NCBI GenBank assembly: GCA_005791875.1
Contig: SXTU01000280.1
Span: 1-56,049 of the forward strand
DNA length: 56,049 nt
Direction: 5' to 3'
Source of the DNA: Verrucomicrobiales bacterium
GTDB taxonomy: Bacteria; Verrucomicrobiota; Verrucomicrobiia; Limisphaerales; SXTU01
This document shows, in pieces, positions 1 to 11,902 of this stretch; position 1 is the stretch's first letter, and every line of letters begins with the position of its first letter. The position numbers were made by a program, and so were the translations under genes. The notes beneath the pieces were generated by a model. The model did not search any database and had not been told where the DNA came from. It saw nothing but the letters and a program-made list of their open reading frames with translations.

Positions 1-128
1 AAAACCAAAAACAAAGCAATGGAAGAAAAGCAGGTTATTATTCATTTTACCTACGAAGCATCTTGGGCAACATGCATTCGTATTTGGCCTACTACTTATC
101 TGTTTGCCCATGGGTCTGAACACCGATT
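1..128. other. AT-rich sequence unlike the rest of the window; likely chimeric contig end
   Basis: These bases are clearly AT-richer than everything that follows. On the + strand an ATG at 19 opens a 40-codon frame reading MEEKQVIIHFTYEASW and so on until a TGA at 139-141, which looks like the N-terminus of an ordinary protein. At 131 the sequence switches abruptly to GC-rich MoxR coding sequence in a different frame. The MoxR frame has a TAG at 128-130, where the family normally continues (typically ATQNP). The simplest reading is a foreign or misassembled end joined near 128. A true genomic rearrangement is also possible. Confidence 0.55.
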
Positions 129-130
129 AG

Positions 131-664
131 AACCCCGTTGAGCAGGAGGGCACTTATCCGCTGCCCGCGGCGCAGACGGACCGCTTCATGTTTCACGTGC
201 GCGTGGACTACCCGACACGCGAGGAGGAGCGCGAGATCATCAAGCGCACGACGAGCGCCTACTCGGCGGACATTGACCCGGTCGTCACCGGCGAGGAAGT
301 CATCGCGATCCAGAAGACCGTCCGCAAAGTCCCCGTGCCTGATCACGTCACGGACTTCGTGCTCGACCTCGTGCGCCGCGCGCGGCCCACGGATGCGGAC
401 GCGCCGGCCTTTACGAAGGAGCTCATCGCGTGGGGTCCCGGCCCGCGCGCGTGCCAGCAGCTCGTCGTCGGCGGGAAAGTGCGCGCCGTGCTGCGAGGGC
501 GGTTCCACGTGACGATTGAGGACATCGAGGCGCTCGCGTATCCCGTGCTGCGTCACCGGCTCGTGCCCACCTTCAACGCGGAGGCGGAGGGCATCAAGGT
601 GGATGAGATCATCCGCCGCATCCTCAAGGAAACGCCCCGCCACGACGCGAAGAAGGTAATGTGA
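131..664 (+). CDS. MoxR-family AAA+ ATPase, C-terminal fragment
   Basis: The open frame starts at the suspected junction and encodes about 177 residues. It begins [20 protein letters not shown], the sensor/arginine-finger region typical of MoxR ATPases, and continues through the AAA lid domain to a TGA. Walker A and B motifs would lie upstream and are missing, so only the last half of a ~330-residue protein is present. The tool start at 188 is internal. MoxR proteins act as cytosolic chaperone-like ATPases, usually encoded beside DUF58 and VWA proteins, which are not seen here. The family call is firm; whether the cell carries a full gene cannot be judged from this window. Confidence 0.85.
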   Translation, partial: NPVEQEGTYPLPAAQTDRFMFHVRVDYPTREEEREIIKRTTSAYSADIDPVVTGEEVIAIQKTVRKVPVPDHVTDFVLDLVRRARPTDADAPAFTKELIAWGPGPRACQQLVVGGKVRAVLRGRFHVTIEDIEALAYPVLRHRLVPTFNAEAEGIKVDEIIRRILKETPRHDAKKVM

Positions 665-704
665 CGCTGGGGCGCGAGAGCCGTCTCGATTTCAGAGTTC
701 GATC

Positions 705-1781
705 TCAACCCAGCTCCACCCACTGCTTCGTCTCGGCGGACTTCAGCGCCGCGTCCGTCACGTCCTGCATCCGCGCGCCGTCGTGAAAGGTCACACTGCA
801 CGCGCGCTGCTCGCGGATGGCGTTCACGAACTCCACAGCCTGGTCGTAGCGGAAGCTCACCAGCGGATCGCCCACACCCGGATCGCGCGGTGAGCCGGGC
901 CAGGTGTGAAACTCGCGCGGGATGGGCAGCGCCTTCAGCCCCGGCCCGCCGACCTTGCCGAACTGAAGCTCGTTCCAGCAGCCTGTCGTGAAGCTGAAGC
1001 TCGCCTCGCTGCCGTTCAACTCCACTCGGTCCGGACTGCGCCAGCTTTCGTTGGTGCCGCTGGCGAGCTTCGAGCTTTCCAGCACGCCGCTCGCGCCGCA
1101 CTTGAACTCGGAGAGAATTGCCACCCAGTCATCCGTGTCGTTCGGCCCGCCGTCGCGCATCGGCGTCAAGTTCTTCAAGTTCGCCACCAGCCGCGTCATC
1201 GGGCCGATGAGGTGGTGCGAGAAGTCAATGCGGTGCGAGAGCATGTCGCCAATCTCGCCCGTGCCCGCGAGCCGCTTCTGCTGCCGCCAGCCGACGTTGC
1301 GCGTGCCCCAGTCCTGCAAGCGGCACGAGCGGTAGTGATACGCGCGGCCCAAGTCGCCCCGGTCCACGAGGTGTTTCAGATAGCGCATCGCCGGCACGAA
1401 GCGGTAGGTGAACGCGGTCATGTGCCGGACGTTCGCTTTCTCCGCTTCATCCGCCATCGCGTGCGCGTCGGCGGCATTTAGCGCCAGCGGCTTCTCGCTG
1501 AGGACATGCTTTCCCGCACGCGCGGCGGCAATGGCGACCGGCGGATGAAACGCGTTCGGCGTGGCGATGATGATGGCGTCGACATCGTCGCGGCTCACAA
1601 TGTCCTCCCACTTCGTCGAGACGACGGGCGCGCCGGTCTGCTGGCGGGCGGCTTCGAGCGTGGCGGGGTTGGCGTCACAGAGCGCGTGGACTTTTACGTC
1701 CTTGCACAGCGCGAGGCCGGGCAGATGGTTTTGCAAGGTGATGCCGCCGGTGCCGATGATGGCGAAGTTGAGTGTGCTCAT
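705..1781 (-). CDS. Gfo/Idh/MocA-family NAD(P)-dependent oxidoreductase
   Basis: The protein has 358 residues from the ATG at 1781. I chose this over the ORF-track start because the Rossmann motif (FAIIGTGGI) begins at residue 5 and the 48 upstream codons look non-coding. The N-terminal NAD-binding fold is followed by the family's EKPLALN motif and a GFO_IDH_MocA C-terminal substrate domain. There is no signal peptide, so it is probably cytosolic. Members oxidise or epimerise sugars and inositols; the substrate cannot be read from the sequence. It ends about 40 bp from the MoxR stop in convergent orientation. Confidence 0.88.
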   Translation of the reverse strand: MSTLNFAIIGTGGITLQNHLPGLALCKDVKVHALCDANPATLEAARQQTGAPVVSTKWEDIVSRDDVDAIIIATPNAFHPPVAIAAARAGKHVLSEKPLALNAADAHAMADEAEKANVRHMTAFTYRFVPAMRYLKHLVDRGDLGRAYHYRSCRLQDWGTRNVGWRQQKRLAGTGEIGDMLSHRIDFSHHLIGPMTRLVANLKNLTPMRDGGPNDTDDWVAILSEFKCGASGVLESSKLASGTNESWRSPDRVELNGSEASFSFTTGCWNELQFGKVGGPGLKALPIPREFHTWPGSPRDPGVGDPLVSFRYDQAVEFVNAIREQRACSVTFHDGARMQDVTDAALKSAETKQWVELG

Positions 1782-1954
1782 GCGAGAAGCGCGCGAGTAT
1801 GCCGGGGGACCTCCCAAACGCAAGCGGGTCGGGCAAAGTTGTGAAGTCGCGGCCACCGTCGTAAGGCATTTCACCCCGTTGCGTTTCCCCGCGTCAGCGG
1901 GCACTGTTACGCCAGCAACAGCCAAAGCCAGTCGCCACCCGCGCCATCGCTCCG

Positions 1955-5509
<3,555 letters not shown>

Positions 5510-5538
5510 CGAAGCGTCGGCCTGTAGCCGGTTGCCGC

Positions 5539-6834
5539 TTACTTCCCGCTCTTCTTCGCCAGCGCGTCGGCGATGGTCTTCTCCAACTGCGCGCCGCGCA
5601 GGCCGGTGTTGGCGATGACCATGCCGGTGTCGCCATCCACGAGGTAGGCGGTGGGGATGGAGCGCACGCCGTAGGTCTGGGCGACCTCGGCCTGCCAATA
5701 CTTGCCGTCGAAGACCTGCGGCCACGGCATGTTCTTTGACTTGGTGAAGTCGGCGAGCTTCTTCTCGTCGCCCGCGCGGTCGAGGCTGATGCCCAGAATC
5801 TCAAAGCCCTGGCCGTGGAACTTCTGGTAGGCCGCCGTGAGGTTCGGCAGCTCACCGATGCACGGGCCGCACCAGATCGCCCAGAAGTCGAGCAGGACGA
5901 TCTTGCCCTTGAAGCTGGCGGGGAAATCAATCGCCACGCCCTCGGTGGTCTTGGCCTTGAAGACGGTGGCGGGTTTGCCGGTGGCGAGCAGGACGGGCCG
6001 CGGTGCGGCCTTCTTTTCGGCGACGACCTTGACGGACTTCTGGATGCGGAAGGACTCGCCGCCCGCCGTCAGCCCGGCGATCTCGTAGGTCTGGCCGGCG
6101 ATGTTGAAGGGCTGGCGCACGTCGAAAGCCTCGCTGCGCGCGTCGAGCTTGCCGTCCTCATTCGAGTCAATGAACAACTGCACGCCGGAGCCGCCTTCTG
6201 CTTCCTTGCCACGGAAGTCGCCCGTTGCCATGCGGTCTGCGAGCAGCGCCTTGTAAGTCTTGGCGCCGAGCGTGACCTCGCCCTCGCGCGCGTAGTCGGA
6301 GTAGTAGAACAAGACGCCGGCGGATGCAGCGCGGGCCGGGTCGCGTTTGTCGAAGCGATACATCGGGAAGTTCAGTTCGGCCTTTTCCGTCCCGAGCGAC
6401 ACCTGCACCTTGGAGCTCCCGGAGAACTGCTGGTATTCCTTGCCATCACTGCCTTTCACGGGGCGCGAGTTCCAGACGGGTGCGGCGTCGTCGGTGAGGT
6501 CACCGTTGGCGTTGGCGTCCACGAACAGGCGCGAGGGCTTGCCTTCGGGCTCGTCCAGCACCACGGCGACGGCGGTTGCGGCTCCGCCGAACTTGAGCGT
6601 CCCGAAGAGCGGGGCGGCGAGGTCGGCGGGAAGTTTCTTGATGGCTTCGGGTTTCTCTGCGGAGAGCGCGAGGCGTTGCGGCATATAGCCGCCCATCTTC
6701 GCCGCGCCGCCGATGGGGAGCAGCTTGAGCTGCACATCGGGCGTGGCAGGCGCGGCAAGCAATGGCGCGGCGGTCAGGAGCGCGAGCAGTTGGGGGAGGA
6801 GGACGGTTGGGCGGTTGCGGGGTTTGAGCTTCAT
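5539..6834 (-). CDS. Secreted TlpA-like thioredoxin-fold protein with an N-terminal beta domain
   Basis: The protein has 431 residues with a signal peptide (LLALLTAAPLLAAPA). The first ~280 residues form an uncharacterised domain with two calcium-loop-like segments (DANANGDLTDD and DSNEDGKLD). The last ~140 residues are an AhpC/TSA-TlpA thioredoxin fold with the redox motif WCGPC near residues 320-324 and a cis-proline segment SIPTAYLVD. It should act as a periplasmic thiol-disulfide reductase, with the N-terminal domain perhaps binding a partner or metal. It is convergent with the PSD1 gene, with only ~29 bp between them. The partner is unknown. Confidence 0.88.
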   Translation of the reverse strand: MKLKPRNRPTVLLPQLLALLTAAPLLAAPATPDVQLKLLPIGGAAKMGGYMPQRLALSAEKPEAIKKLPADLAAPLFGTLKFGGAATAVAVVLDEPEGKPSRLFVDANANGDLTDDAAPVWNSRPVKGSDGKEYQQFSGSSKVQVSLGTEKAELNFPMYRFDKRDPARAASAGVLFYYSDYAREGEVTLGAKTYKALLADRMATGDFRGKEAEGGSGVQLFIDSNEDGKLDARSEAFDVRQPFNIAGQTYEIAGLTAGGESFRIQKSVKVVAEKKAAPRPVLLATGKPATVFKAKTTEGVAIDFPASFKGKIVLLDFWAIWCGPCIGELPNLTAAYQKFHGQGFEILGISLDRAGDEKKLADFTKSKNMPWPQVFDGKYWQAEVAQTYGVRSIPTAYLVDGDTGMVIANTGLRGAQLEKTIADALAKKSGK

Positions 6835-6878
6835 GGTGGCAGAATAAATATCCAGCCCCGCCTGACAACAACTTCTTT

Positions 6879-6975
6879 GGAGCTGCGGCCTTCAGGCCGC
6901 AGGAACACGTGAGCTTTCAGTAACGGCCGAAGCGCTTCTCCGCACTGGCTTTCTGCGGCGTGAACGCCGCGCTCG
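6879..6975. repeat. Pair of short palindromes between uvrD-like and tlpA-like genes
   Basis: Two hairpins lie ~55 bp apart: GCGGCCTTCAGGCCGC (6885-6900) and GCGGCGTGAACGCCGC (6955-6970). Both have 6-7 bp GC stems flanked by similar bases (GGAGCT before the first; CTTTCT and GCTC around the second). This arrangement resembles a REPIN. It lies just upstream of the minus-strand thioredoxin gene and just downstream of the helicase stop. Confidence 0.6.
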
Positions 6976-6982
6976 CGGCGCG

Positions 6983-9100
6983 TCAGAACGGCGATTCCTC
7001 GCTGTGCTCGCTGGTTTCGCCCATATCGCTGAAGTCCGGCGCCGGCGCATGCGGGCGGAGGTTCCATTCCTCGCGCAGCTCCACGGGGATGTCGGCGAGG
7101 AACCGGGAGGGCTGCTGCATCGCATCGCCGCCGCCCTGGATGAAACGCATGAGCGGGTGGCTCAAGTAGAGTTCGTCCTTCGCGCGCGTGACGGCCACGT
7201 AGAAGAGGCGGCGCTCTTCCTCCTCGCCCTCAGGTGAATCCATCGAGCGCGAGGAAGGAAAGAGTCCATCGCAGAGCATGATGACGAAGACGACGCGGAA
7301 CTCGAGGCCCTTGGCCTGGTGGATGGACGAGAGGCGAAGTTTCTCGTGGTCGTCCTCGCGCGGCTTGTCGTCCTCGGCCTCGACGTTCGTGAGCAGCGCG
7401 AGCTGGGTGAGGAAGTCCTCGACGGTCGGGAACTGGCGCGAGAAGGCGGCGAGCTGCTCCAAGTCTTCAAGCCGGTTGCGGAAGTTCGTGTAAGTCGCCT
7501 TGAGGTAATCCGCGTAGCCCGCCTCCAACACGAGCCGAATCATGGCGTCCGTCTTGGCGCGCAGTTCCGGCGCGCAAAGCTGCGCGATGGTGGCGGTGAA
7601 CTGCGCCCAGGCGACGGTTGTCTTCTTCGGCACGGCGGCGGCACAGCGGGCGAGGGAAGCAGCGAGGGAGGAAATGGCGAATGGCGAATGGTGAATGGCG
7701 CGTGAGCCGTCGGCCGTCACCGATTCGCCATTCGCCATTCGCCATTCGCCATTGAACTTCTGCCACAACTTGTCCGCGCTCTTGCCGCCCACGCCCGGCA
7801 TCATGCGCGCCAGCCGCTTGAAGCTTATTTCATCGTGCGGGTTGTGGACGAGCTTCAGGTAGGCGGCCACGTCCTTCACATGGGCCTGCTCGAAGAAGCG
7901 AATGCCACTAGTGATGCTGAAGGGGATGTTGCGCCGGGTCAGCTCGAACTGCAGCTCAAGCGCGTGGAAGTGCGAACGGTAGAGCACGGCCATCTCGGCA
8001 AGCGGGATGCCTTCATCACGCAGCTCCAGCGCGCGCTGGGCGACGAAGGAGGCTTGCTCGCCCGCGTCCATGCAGGCGGTGACGACGGGCTTCATGCCGG
8101 ACGGGCGCGCGGGGGCGAGGGCTTTCTGGAACTGGTGAATGTTCGGCGCGATGGCGGCGTTGGCGAAGGCAAGAATCTCCGGCGTGCTCCGGTAGTTGAC
8201 CTCAATCTTGAAGGTCTGGCAGCCGCAGTAGCGCTGGGGAAACTCGAGGATGTTTTTGAAGTTGGCCCCGCGCCAAGCGTAGATGCTTTGCGCGTCGTCG
8301 CCCACGACCATCACGTTCTTGTGGACGGCGGCGAGGCGGTCAATGAGTTCGCCCTGCAGCGAGTTCGTGTCCTGATACTCGTCCACGAGGATGAACTGGA
8401 AGCGGCGCTGGTAGAAGTCGCGCAGGTCGGGGAAGTCGCGCAGGACGGCGAGCCATTGCGTGAGCAGGTCGTCGAAATCCATGCCGTTGGTGGCTTGCTT
8501 GCGCGCGCGGTAGCGGGCGGCGATGTCCTCAATCTTGCCGACCAGCGGCGCGAAGTGGTCGTAGTCCTGCGCCAGCGTCTCGGCGATGGAGCGGCCCGTG
8601 TTCAGCGCCATCGAGAAGATGTCGCCGAGCACGTCGGGCTTCGGGAAACGCGTCTCCTTCACGTCGATGCCCGACTCGTCCACGCAGGCTTGGAGGAGGT
8701 CCTTGGCGTCCTCGCGGTCGAGGATGGTGAAGTCGGGCCGCCAGCCGAGCACGGCGGCGTGCTTGCGGAGGATGCGGTTGCCGACGGAGTGAAAGGTGCC
8801 ACCCCAGAGGTTGGAAACGTCGTTGCCCAACAGGTCGGAGACACGGCGCATCATCTCCTTCGCGGCCTTGTTCGTGAAGGTGAGTAGCAGGATGCGGTCG
8901 GGCGGCGTGCCGTGCTCGATGAGCCAGGCGACGCGGTAGGTGAGCGTGCGGGTCTTGCCCGCGCCCGCACCGGCGATGACGAGGGCGGGGCCGTCCTCGG
9001 CGGTGACGGCGGCGTATTGCTGGGCGTTCAGCTCGCGCGCGTAGTCAATCCGCAGCTCGACGGGCGTGGAGAAGCGGTTGAGTTGGTAGTCGCGAGACAC
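6983..9100 (-). CDS. UvrD/PcrA-type superfamily 1 DNA helicase with an in-frame repeat insertion
   Basis: The protein has 705 residues. Motifs in order are the Q motif region (LNAQQYAAV), Walker A GAGAGKTRTLTYR near residue 45, the DEXX-type VDEYQDTN, QSIYAWRGA, and near the C-terminus SSIHQAKGLEF and VAVTRAKDELYLSHP. These define a 3'-5' ATP-dependent helicase of DNA repair and replication restart. Residues ~450-476 (GEWRMANGESVTADGS ...) are encoded by a 79 bp inverted heptamer element and have no counterpart in the family. They fall in the 2B subdomain after GVGGKSADKLW, a region that tolerates loops. All helicase motifs remain intact, so the enzyme is probably functional. Confidence 0.92.
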   Translation of the reverse strand: MSRDYQLNRFSTPVELRIDYARELNAQQYAAVTAEDGPALVIAGAGAGKTRTLTYRVAWLIEHGTPPDRILLLTFTNKAAKEMMRRVSDLLGNDVSNLWGGTFHSVGNRILRKHAAVLGWRPDFTILDREDAKDLLQACVDESGIDVKETRFPKPDVLGDIFSMALNTGRSIAETLAQDYDHFAPLVGKIEDIAARYRARKQATNGMDFDDLLTQWLAVLRDFPDLRDFYQRRFQFILVDEYQDTNSLQGELIDRLAAVHKNVMVVGDDAQSIYAWRGANFKNILEFPQRYCGCQTFKIEVNYRSTPEILAFANAAIAPNIHQFQKALAPARPSGMKPVVTACMDAGEQASFVAQRALELRDEGIPLAEMAVLYRSHFHALELQFELTRRNIPFSITSGIRFFEQAHVKDVAAYLKLVHNPHDEISFKRLARMMPGVGGKSADKLWQKFNGEWRMANGESVTADGSRAIHHSPFAISSLAASLARCAAAVPKKTTVAWAQFTATIAQLCAPELRAKTDAMIRLVLEAGYADYLKATYTNFRNRLEDLEQLAAFSRQFPTVEDFLTQLALLTNVEAEDDKPREDDHEKLRLSSIHQAKGLEFRVVFVIMLCDGLFPSSRSMDSPEGEEEERRLFYVAVTRAKDELYLSHPLMRFIQGGGDAMQQPSRFLADIPVELREEWNLRPHAPAPDFSDMGETSEHSEESPF
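7674..7752. repeat. Inverted heptamer-array hairpin inside the helicase gene
   Basis: The left arm has four tandem units ATGGCGA, ATGGCGA, ATGGTGA, ATGGCGC (7674-7701). The right arm has four exact TCGCCAT units (7725-7752), the reverse complement. The loop is ~23 bp. The 79 bp element is read through by the helicase frame without a stop. Confidence 0.92.
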
Positions 9101-9152
9101 GCCGTGGATTCAACGGGCTGGGAGCGAGGGGGAGAAGGAAAAACCAACCCTC

Positions 9153-9238
9153 GTAGGAGACGACGTGAGGAGTCTCACTTCAACTGCGAAAGCCGGAACG
9201 TGGAGAAAAAGTTAGAGACTCCTCACGTCGTCTCCTAC
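9153..9238. repeat. 24 bp perfect inverted repeat between helicase and HD genes
   Basis: The arms at 9153-9176 and 9215-9238 are exact reverse complements over 24 bp (core TAGGAGACGACGTGAGGAGT), with a 38 bp loop. The right arm contains the TAG stop codon (9235-9237) of the minus-strand HD gene. The element could act as a hairpin at the 3' end of that transcript. There is no U-tract typical of an intrinsic terminator. Confidence 0.9.
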
Positions 9239-10092
9239 TTCGCCACGACCACCACCGGCTCCGCAAACATCCGGCGCGTGCGCTCGACATTCGACTCGAC
9301 GTGCGCGAGGTAGGCGCTTGTTCCGTCGGGATACGGCTCGTTGAGGAAGCGATCGACGCCTTGGAAATCCTTCTCGAGCTTGGGCCGCACGTATTTCTCC
9401 CAGAACATCGGCGTCGCCTTCATGAGGTGGCCGGCGCTCTCAAACATCATCTTGGTGCCGCTGTAGCCCGCCGACTCGGCAAACTCGCCGAAGAGGATGG
9501 GCAGCTTGTCCACGTAGTCATCGGCCGCCATCTGGCCCACCAAGTCCGCCGAGCCGATGCAGAAGCTGACGGTGCGCTCGACCTCGCCTTGGAACGGGAT
9601 CGCCTCGATCTTCACGTTGACACCCGTGCAGCGGATCATGCGCATGACGATGCCGGCGTCCTCGGTGGAGAAACCCTTCTCGGCGAGAAGCTGCTGGGCA
9701 AAGTTCGCGCTGCGGCTGACGTGGATGAGGGTGTATTTCGCGCCGGTTCCCTCGTTGTCGCCGCGCACCTTCAGGTAGCCGGTGTCGTGGAGGAGGATGG
9801 CGAGCAGGCCGAGTTCAAACATCCGCTGCGGCACGACTGGCGTCGCCCCGGCGCGCTGGCGGCCCCGGAGGATTTGCGCGTAGCAGAGCGTGCCTTGCAA
9901 CGTGTGCTCGAGGTCGTGGTAGAGCGCGTCAATCTGCTGGTAGTCCCGGTAGCGTCCCTCAAATGCATCCACGGCCCAGCCGAAAAATCTGGCGACGGAG
10001 TCCCGTTCCCCCTTGCTGAACATTTCGCTCTGTATCGCGGCAACGGCAGCCTGGACTGCCGCCGGACTTTTCGTGTCCGCTATCGGGAACAT
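9235..10092 (-). CDS. HD-domain phosphohydrolase-like protein
   Basis: The protein has 285 residues from the ATG at 10092. The ORF track begins 34 codons earlier in sequence that looks non-coding. The motifs YHDLEHT and LLHDTGY supply the H...HD...D metal-binding pattern of HD-superfamily hydrolases. There is no signal peptide or membrane segment, so it is cytosolic. Similar stand-alone HD proteins hydrolyse nucleotides or cyclic nucleotides, but the substrate cannot be assigned. Its stop codon lies inside a 24 bp inverted repeat. It is divergent from the amidohydrolase gene with a 113 bp shared upstream region. Confidence 0.75.
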   Translation of the reverse strand: MFPIADTKSPAAVQAAVAAIQSEMFSKGERDSVARFFGWAVDAFEGRYRDYQQIDALYHDLEHTLQGTLCYAQILRGRQRAGATPVVPQRMFELGLLAILLHDTGYLKVRGDNEGTGAKYTLIHVSRSANFAQQLLAEKGFSTEDAGIVMRMIRCTGVNVKIEAIPFQGEVERTVSFCIGSADLVGQMAADDYVDKLPILFGEFAESAGYSGTKMMFESAGHLMKATPMFWEKYVRPKLEKDFQGVDRFLNEPYPDGTSAYLAHVESNVERTRRMFAEPVVVVAK

Positions 10093-10205
10093 CGGGGCGA
10101 GCCTAGGCAGACGGCACCGCCATTGCACGCCTTTTTTCAGGCCGAAGCCATGCAACGGCGGGAAATCGGCTGGCGGCTGTCTTCCGTTTCGCACAGGCTC
10201 CCGCC

Positions 10206-11180
10206 ATGCACTTGACCCGCCGCCAGTTTCTGCAACACGCCAGCGTCGTCGCCGTCGCGACCACCGGATGCGCCACCGTTCCCACGGCTCCGGACGCGCT
10301 CATCATTGACACGCACCAGCACCTTTGGGATCTGGCCAGCCAGAAACTCCCCTGGCTCGGCGACGCGCCGGCGGTGTTGCGCAAGAGCTACCGGACGGAG
10401 GAATACCGCGCTGCCACCGCGGGCTTGAACGTGCGCGCCATCTACATGGAAGTGGACGTGGCGGAAGCCGGACTCGTCGCCGAGGCGGAGTTTGTGCTGG
10501 GCCTCGCCACGGCCGGGCAGACTCCCACGCGTGCGGCGGTCATCGGTGGCCGGCCGGACGCGCCGGGCTTCGCTGATTACGTGAAACGCTTCAGTGCCAA
10601 CCCACGCTTCAAGGGCGTGCGCCGCGTGCTGCATTCACCCGCGACTCCGGCGGGCTACTGCCTGAAGCCCGAGTTCGTGCGCGGCGTGCGTTTGCTCGGC
10701 GAGGCGGGCAGGACCTTCGACCTCTGCATGAGGGCGCCCGAGTTGAAGGACGCTGTGAAGCTGACCGAAACCTGCCCCGGCACGCGCTTCGTCCTCGACC
10801 ACTGCGGCAATCCCGACCTCAAGTGCTTCCGCGCCTCACGGCCTGGCGAGGAGAAACCGCGCCACACCGCAGACCAGTGGAAGCGCTCGATTGACGCGCT
10901 CGCAAAACGCCCGAACGTCATCGGCAAAATTTCCGGCATCGCCGCGAGCCTCACGCCTGGAGGCGGCGCGGAGGACCTCGCCCCTGCGGTCAACCACTGC
11001 CTCGATGCCTTCGGCCCCGACCGCGTGGTCTTCGGCGGAGACTGGCCGGTCTGCCTGCTCGGCGCGACCTATCAGCAATGGGTGACGATGCTGTGCCAGA
11101 TCATCGCGAGCCGCCCGGCAGAGCAGCAGCGCAAGCTCTGGTCCGCCAACGCGCTGCGGCACTACGGATTGAAGGTTTAG
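10206..11180 (+). CDS. Tat-exported amidohydrolase of the 2-pyrone/L-fuconolactone hydrolase type
   Basis: The protein has 324 residues with a twin-arginine-type leader (TRRQFLQHASVVAVATTGCA). The leader ends in a possible lipobox, so it may be a lipoprotein. The mature part starts IIDTHQHLWDL, the metal-ligand HxH of the amidohydrolase-2 TIM barrel, and carries VFGGDWPVCLL near the C-terminus, typical of COG3618 lactonases. It likely hydrolyses a sugar lactone or similar cyclic ester outside the cytoplasm. The substrate is unknown. Confidence 0.85.
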   Translation: MHLTRRQFLQHASVVAVATTGCATVPTAPDALIIDTHQHLWDLASQKLPWLGDAPAVLRKSYRTEEYRAATAGLNVRAIYMEVDVAEAGLVAEAEFVLGLATAGQTPTRAAVIGGRPDAPGFADYVKRFSANPRFKGVRRVLHSPATPAGYCLKPEFVRGVRLLGEAGRTFDLCMRAPELKDAVKLTETCPGTRFVLDHCGNPDLKCFRASRPGEEKPRHTADQWKRSIDALAKRPNVIGKISGIAASLTPGGGAEDLAPAVNHCLDAFGPDRVVFGGDWPVCLLGATYQQWVTMLCQIIASRPAEQQRKLWSANALRHYGLKV

Positions 11181-11192
11181 CTTGTGGGAAAT

Positions 11193-11220
11193 AAAAAAGG
11201 CAGGCTGTCACCAGCCTGCC
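11193..11220 (-). terminator. Intrinsic terminator for the minus-strand small secreted protein
   Basis: Read on the minus strand, a 9 bp stem (GGCAGGCTG/CAGCCTGCC) with a 4-base loop is followed by six T residues. It lies ~25 bp after the stop of the gene ending at 11244 and just after the stop of the convergent amidohydrolase gene. Confidence 0.88.
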
Positions 11221-11243
11221 CGTGATTGGTTTGCGGGAAGTGG

Positions 11244-11660
11244 CTACTTCTTTTCTTCCTTCTTCTTCTCGGTCTTGGCCGGCGGCTTGCCGATGTTGAG
11301 CACCGTGGCTTCCATCTTGCCGTCCGCGCTGAGTTTGTAGCCGCCGGAGACATCCTCGCCGTCCTTCAGGTCATCAAATGAGGCGGGCTTGCCGTCCTTG
11401 AGAACTCTGGTCGTGGCCGTGACCTGCACCACCCGGGCCTTCTCACCGGACAGCTTGATCGTCTTGGCGGTCTTGTCCACGGCCACGGCCTTGCCATTGA
11501 ACGGCAGCGTGCCCTCCTTCTTCTTTTCGTCGCCCTTGCCCTTCTCCTTGCCCTTCTCCTTCTCCTTGGCCTTGTCCTGTGCGGACGAGGTGGTGGGCGT
11601 GCCGAGCATGACGGCTGCGGCGAGGGATGTGATCACGAGCGCTTTGAACAATGGTTTCAT
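11244..11660 (-). CDS. Small secreted Lys/Glu-rich protein
   Basis: The protein has 138 residues from the ATG at 11660, which is preceded on the minus strand by a strong Shine-Dalgarno (GGAGGAAAAACT). This start is preferred over the 12017 start of the track. The signal peptide (LVITSLAAAVMLGTPTTSSA) is followed by a charged linker (KAKEKEKGKEKGKGDEKKK). A ~75-residue beta-type domain follows (FNGKAVAVDKTAKTIKLSG ...), resembling OB/DUF5666-like secreted folds, and the tail is Lys-rich. The protein has its own terminator, so it is monocistronic and probably well expressed. Function unknown. Confidence 0.85.
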   Translation of the reverse strand: MKPLFKALVITSLAAAVMLGTPTTSSAQDKAKEKEKGKEKGKGDEKKKEGTLPFNGKAVAVDKTAKTIKLSGEKARVVQVTATTRVLKDGKPASFDDLKDGEDVSGGYKLSADGKMEATVLNIGKPPAKTEKKKEEKK

Positions 11661-11902
11661 AGTTTTTCCTCCAACGATTGAGTTGCTTTTTTTGGTTTGA
11701 CTGTAGGGGACCGTCGAGTCGATAGCAGGGCGACCGGAGTCGTGCAACTGCTTTTTGGAACAGCTTGGAGCGGGATTGTCCGAACGAAACCGCCGCGCCC
11801 GGCGTTCTACTCCTTGAACGGCCCGCGCACCGCGCGAGTCGAACGCCTGAAACCCGTGCTCTGCCACCAGACAAACCCCGCGTCCGCCGCGCACCGCTGA
11901 CC

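Noticed and set aside
7674-7752. CRISPR-like array
   Set aside because: The units are 7 bp and contiguous with an inverted arm, and there are no spacers or cas genes. The same holds for the other arrays.
9153-9238. Intrinsic terminator of the HD gene
   Set aside because: The loop is 38 bases and no U-tract follows, so it does not fit a standard rho-independent terminator.
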